DNA from: CAYHZL01 sp964361075 | Lineage (GTDB): Bacteria > Bacteroidota > Ignavibacteria > UBA10030 > UBA8401 | Assembly (NCBI GenBank): GCA_964361075.1 | Contig: CAYHZL010000200.1 | Span: 1-6,240 of the forward strand | DNA: 6,240 nucleotides | Direction: 5' to 3' | Shown: piece after piece, positions 5,653 through 6,240 of the stretch | Layout of the letters: every line of letters begins with the position of its first letter | Position numbering within the stretch: position 1 is the stretch's first letter | Position numbers and translations under genes: made by a program | Notes under the pieces: generated by a model | What the model was told of the DNA's origin: nothing | Database searches by the model: none | What the model saw: only the letters and a program-made list of their open reading frames with translations

Positions 5653-6180
5653 ATGGGATTAGGACAAACACTGCTAACAATTATGGCGTTGATGTTGATG
5701 GGAAGATTAATTCTTTCTGTGAACACCACGACACTTGATATTGGTTTTTCAAAGGATATGTCAGAGTACCGCATCGTTGCAACATCGCTGGGAACATCAA
5801 TGATTGAACAAACAAGTGCTCTTGCGTTTGATGAAAAAACAGTTGATACAACCATCACCAGCAGTACACAATTAACAGCCGCCGCTTCGTTTGGTCCCGA
5901 TGCCGGCGAATCATCAATTGCCTTGTTCGACGATGTTGATGATTTTCATAATTATGTAAAAGTAGATACGCTGCAAGGAGTTGATTACAGAAGTACTGTA
6001 GAAGTAGAATATTTAAGTGTTACTCCTCCAAGCACCATTGCTGTAACTACAACAAAATCGTACAGCAAAAGAATAAAAGTGAAAGTTACAAGTCCTTATT
6101 TAATTGATTATAGTGTTTCTCCTGCACGACCCGATACAATAACGTTTCAAACAGTTTACAGTTACTGGTTTTTCCGGTAA
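5653..6180 (+). CDS. Pilin-like protein, PilV/GspI-type (GQTLLT N-terminus), paralogue of the first gene
   Basis: With the start at 5653 the product has 175 residues and begins MGLGQTLLTIMALMLMGRLILSV: a four-residue stub, then one membrane anchor that contains an Arg. GQTLLT is close to the prepilin box GFTLIE, with Thr in place of Glu at +5, exactly as in the gene at 358. The following helix (RIVATSLGTSMIEQTSALAFD) matches LETATGLASTLMSEISTKKFD of that gene in pattern. Further shared blocks are FDDVDDFHNY at 92-101, TVEVEYLSVT, KRIKVKVTSPYL, and a C-terminus with TFQTVYSYWFF. The 32 bp upstream of the start abut the MITE-like element, so the gene probably has its own promoter or depends on read-through from gspE. 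It is likely a subunit of the same T4F machine, perhaps as an alternative or additional minor pilin. The true role is not known. Confidence 0.72.
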   Translation: MGLGQTLLTIMALMLMGRLILSVNTTTLDIGFSKDMSEYRIVATSLGTSMIEQTSALAFDEKTVDTTITSSTQLTAAASFGPDAGESSIALFDDVDDFHNYVKVDTLQGVDYRSTVEVEYLSVTPPSTIAVTTTKSYSKRIKVKVTSPYLIDYSVSPARPDTITFQTVYSYWFFR

Positions 6181-6240
6181 CAATAAAACTCCCCGCCGCA
6201 AGCAGCGGGGTATCTTCGTCATGTTCGCCGCGGCGAACAT
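6181..6240. repeat. GC-rich palindromic repeat pair downstream of the last gene
   Basis: CCCCGC at 6191-6196 pairs with GCGGGG at 6205-6210 around an 8-nt loop. Ten bases later, 6221-6240 is a perfect 20-bp palindrome with half-site ATGTTCGCCG. The composition is much more GC-rich than the neighbouring gene. For minus-strand transcription the first hairpin is followed by AGTTTTATTG, so it could act as a terminator for a convergent gene right of the window. In the + direction no T tract follows. It is probably a dispersed repeat or the edge of one; the window end cuts it off, so its full extent is unknown. Confidence 0.5.

Noticed and set aside
5622..5858. Minus-strand open frame antisense to the last pilin-like gene
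   Set aside because: The + strand gene has a good ribosome site and a paralogue in the window; the antisense frame has neither.
1..6240. CRISPR array, tRNA, rRNA or toxin-antitoxin module
   Set aside because: No regularly spaced direct repeats, no cloverleaf or rRNA-like stretches, and no small gene pair outside the pilin-like set were seen.

Overview
The window carries six complete genes, all on the + strand, plus three short repeat or mobile-type elements. Together the genes encode the inner-membrane core of a type IV filament (T4F) machine, the superfamily that includes type IV pili and type II secretion systems (T2SS). There is a hexameric assembly ATPase of the GspE/PilB family (3552-5339), a platform protein of the GspF/PilC family (2163-3527), and four small single-anchor proteins that look like pilins or minor pseudopilins (358-879, 884-1441, 1454-1966, 5653-6180).

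Layout. 1-357 is non-coding; it opens with a GC-rich compound hairpin followed by ten Ts, and the rest is AT-rich. 358-1966 holds three tightly packed genes whose products resemble PilV/GspI, PilW/GspJ and PilX/GspK types in soft features only. A 196-bp gap (1967-2162) with a possible promoter precedes gspF and gspE, which are 24 bp apart. A 313-bp gap follows gspE and contains a 124-bp MITE-like element with 18-bp terminal inverted repeats and flanking TA. The last gene, a paralogue of the first, starts 32 bp beyond the element. The window ends in GC-rich palindromic repeats.

How the genes would work together. By family knowledge, the ATPase docks on the cytoplasmic face of the GspF-like protein and drives pilin-like subunits out of the inner membrane. 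None of the four small proteins has the classical prepilin signature with Glu at position +5. Two of them share a variant start, GQT(I/L)LT, in which Thr stands where Glu is expected. No secretin, GspC/L/M or PilM/N/O/P assembly proteins, or prepilin peptidase lie in the window, so this is either one locus of a scattered T4F system or a divergent one. The GspF-like protein also appears to carry a duplicated N-terminal small domain.

Organism. Moderate-to-low GC, weak or absent Shine-Dalgarno sites at several genes, a TAnnTTTG promoter box and the style of dispersed GC-rich palindromes suggest the Bacteroidota/Chlorobiota/Ignavibacteriota group, perhaps an Ignavibacteria-like environmental lineage. 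This is inference with low-to-moderate confidence. There is no rRNA, tRNA or phylogenetic marker here.
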